Below are positions 13,792 to 13,841 of a stretch of 13,841 bases of DNA, one piece after another; positions within the stretch are counted from its first letter, which is position 1; the number at the start of each line of letters is the position of its first letter. Location: the NCBI GenBank assembly GCA_017885385.1, contig JAFNGF010000387.1, positions 1-13,841 of the forward strand, read 5' to 3'. This DNA comes from Planctomycetota bacterium (GTDB taxonomy: Bacteria; Planctomycetota; Phycisphaerae; Sedimentisphaerales; Anaerobacaceae). The translations under genes and the position numbers were made by a program. The notes beneath the pieces were generated by a model. That model saw only the letters and a list, made by a program, of their open reading frames with translations. It searched no databases and was not told where the DNA came from.

Positions 13792-13841
13792 TTAGACGTA
13801 TTCCCAGTCCTTCAGCCATTGATAGTGTTTTGGCAGTCGGC
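13792..13841 (-). CDS. C-terminal fragment of an upstream gene
   Basis: Reading on the minus strand from 13839, the frame gives RLPKHYQWLKDWEYV and then TAA at 13794-13792. The aromatic, charged ending looks like a genuine protein end, and the 25-base gap to the cytochrome ATG fits an operon. The rest lies outside the window and the family cannot be named. Confidence 0.45.
   Translation of the reverse strand, partial: RLPKHYQWLKDWEYV

Overview
The window suggests a GC-moderate bacterium of the Planctomycetota, most likely a Phycisphaerae-type lineage. This is inferred from the giant secreted PQQ-like propeller protein with its Cys-rich GCWIN...GCIC region, the number of exported multidomain proteins, and the density of dispersed palindromic and short tandem repeats. 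No rRNA, tRNA, transposase, phage gene or CRISPR array was seen.

Layout: a STAS-domain protein (minus strand, 126-524) stands back to back with a secreted seven-repeat FG-GAP propeller protein (plus, 779-1951). A probable minus-strand operon follows, in transcription order: an exported double-propeller protein with an embedded methyltransferase-like domain and a malectin-like tail (9182-5133), an ABC ATPase (5116-4418), a MacB/FtsX-type permease (4410-3013) and a coiled-coil lipoprotein (2896-2045). ATPase and permease touch at a stop/ribosome-binding-site overlap and certainly belong together. The outer two genes are tied to them only by strand and close spacing. A repeat-filled intergenic stretch (9183-9554) leads to a plus-strand uroporphyrinogen-decarboxylase-family protein (9555-10745), which converges on an exported alpha/beta hydrolase (11683-10760). 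Then come, all on the minus strand, a group III-type phosphofructokinase (12975-11839), a tetraheme cytochrome c lipoprotein (13766-13059) and the last 15 codons of another gene (13841-13792).

The main unexplained structure is repetitive DNA that sits inside genes without breaking them. Short palindromes or tandem nonamers of the kinds found between genes here also appear in frame within the FG-GAP protein, the permease, the phosphofructokinase and, probably twice, the cytochrome lipoprotein. Each adds roughly 10-35 residues that its protein family would not be expected to carry, in a loop or linker. Three cases have a matching relative elsewhere in the window: the CCTTCG(A/G)CTGCGCTCAGG core, the CCCCGCG-arm hairpins and the ACCGCNGAG nonamers. 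This recalls the Rickettsia palindromic elements that became part of proteins. Two heptamer arrays sit at gene 3' ends, one of them supplying the C-terminus and stop codon of the propeller protein.
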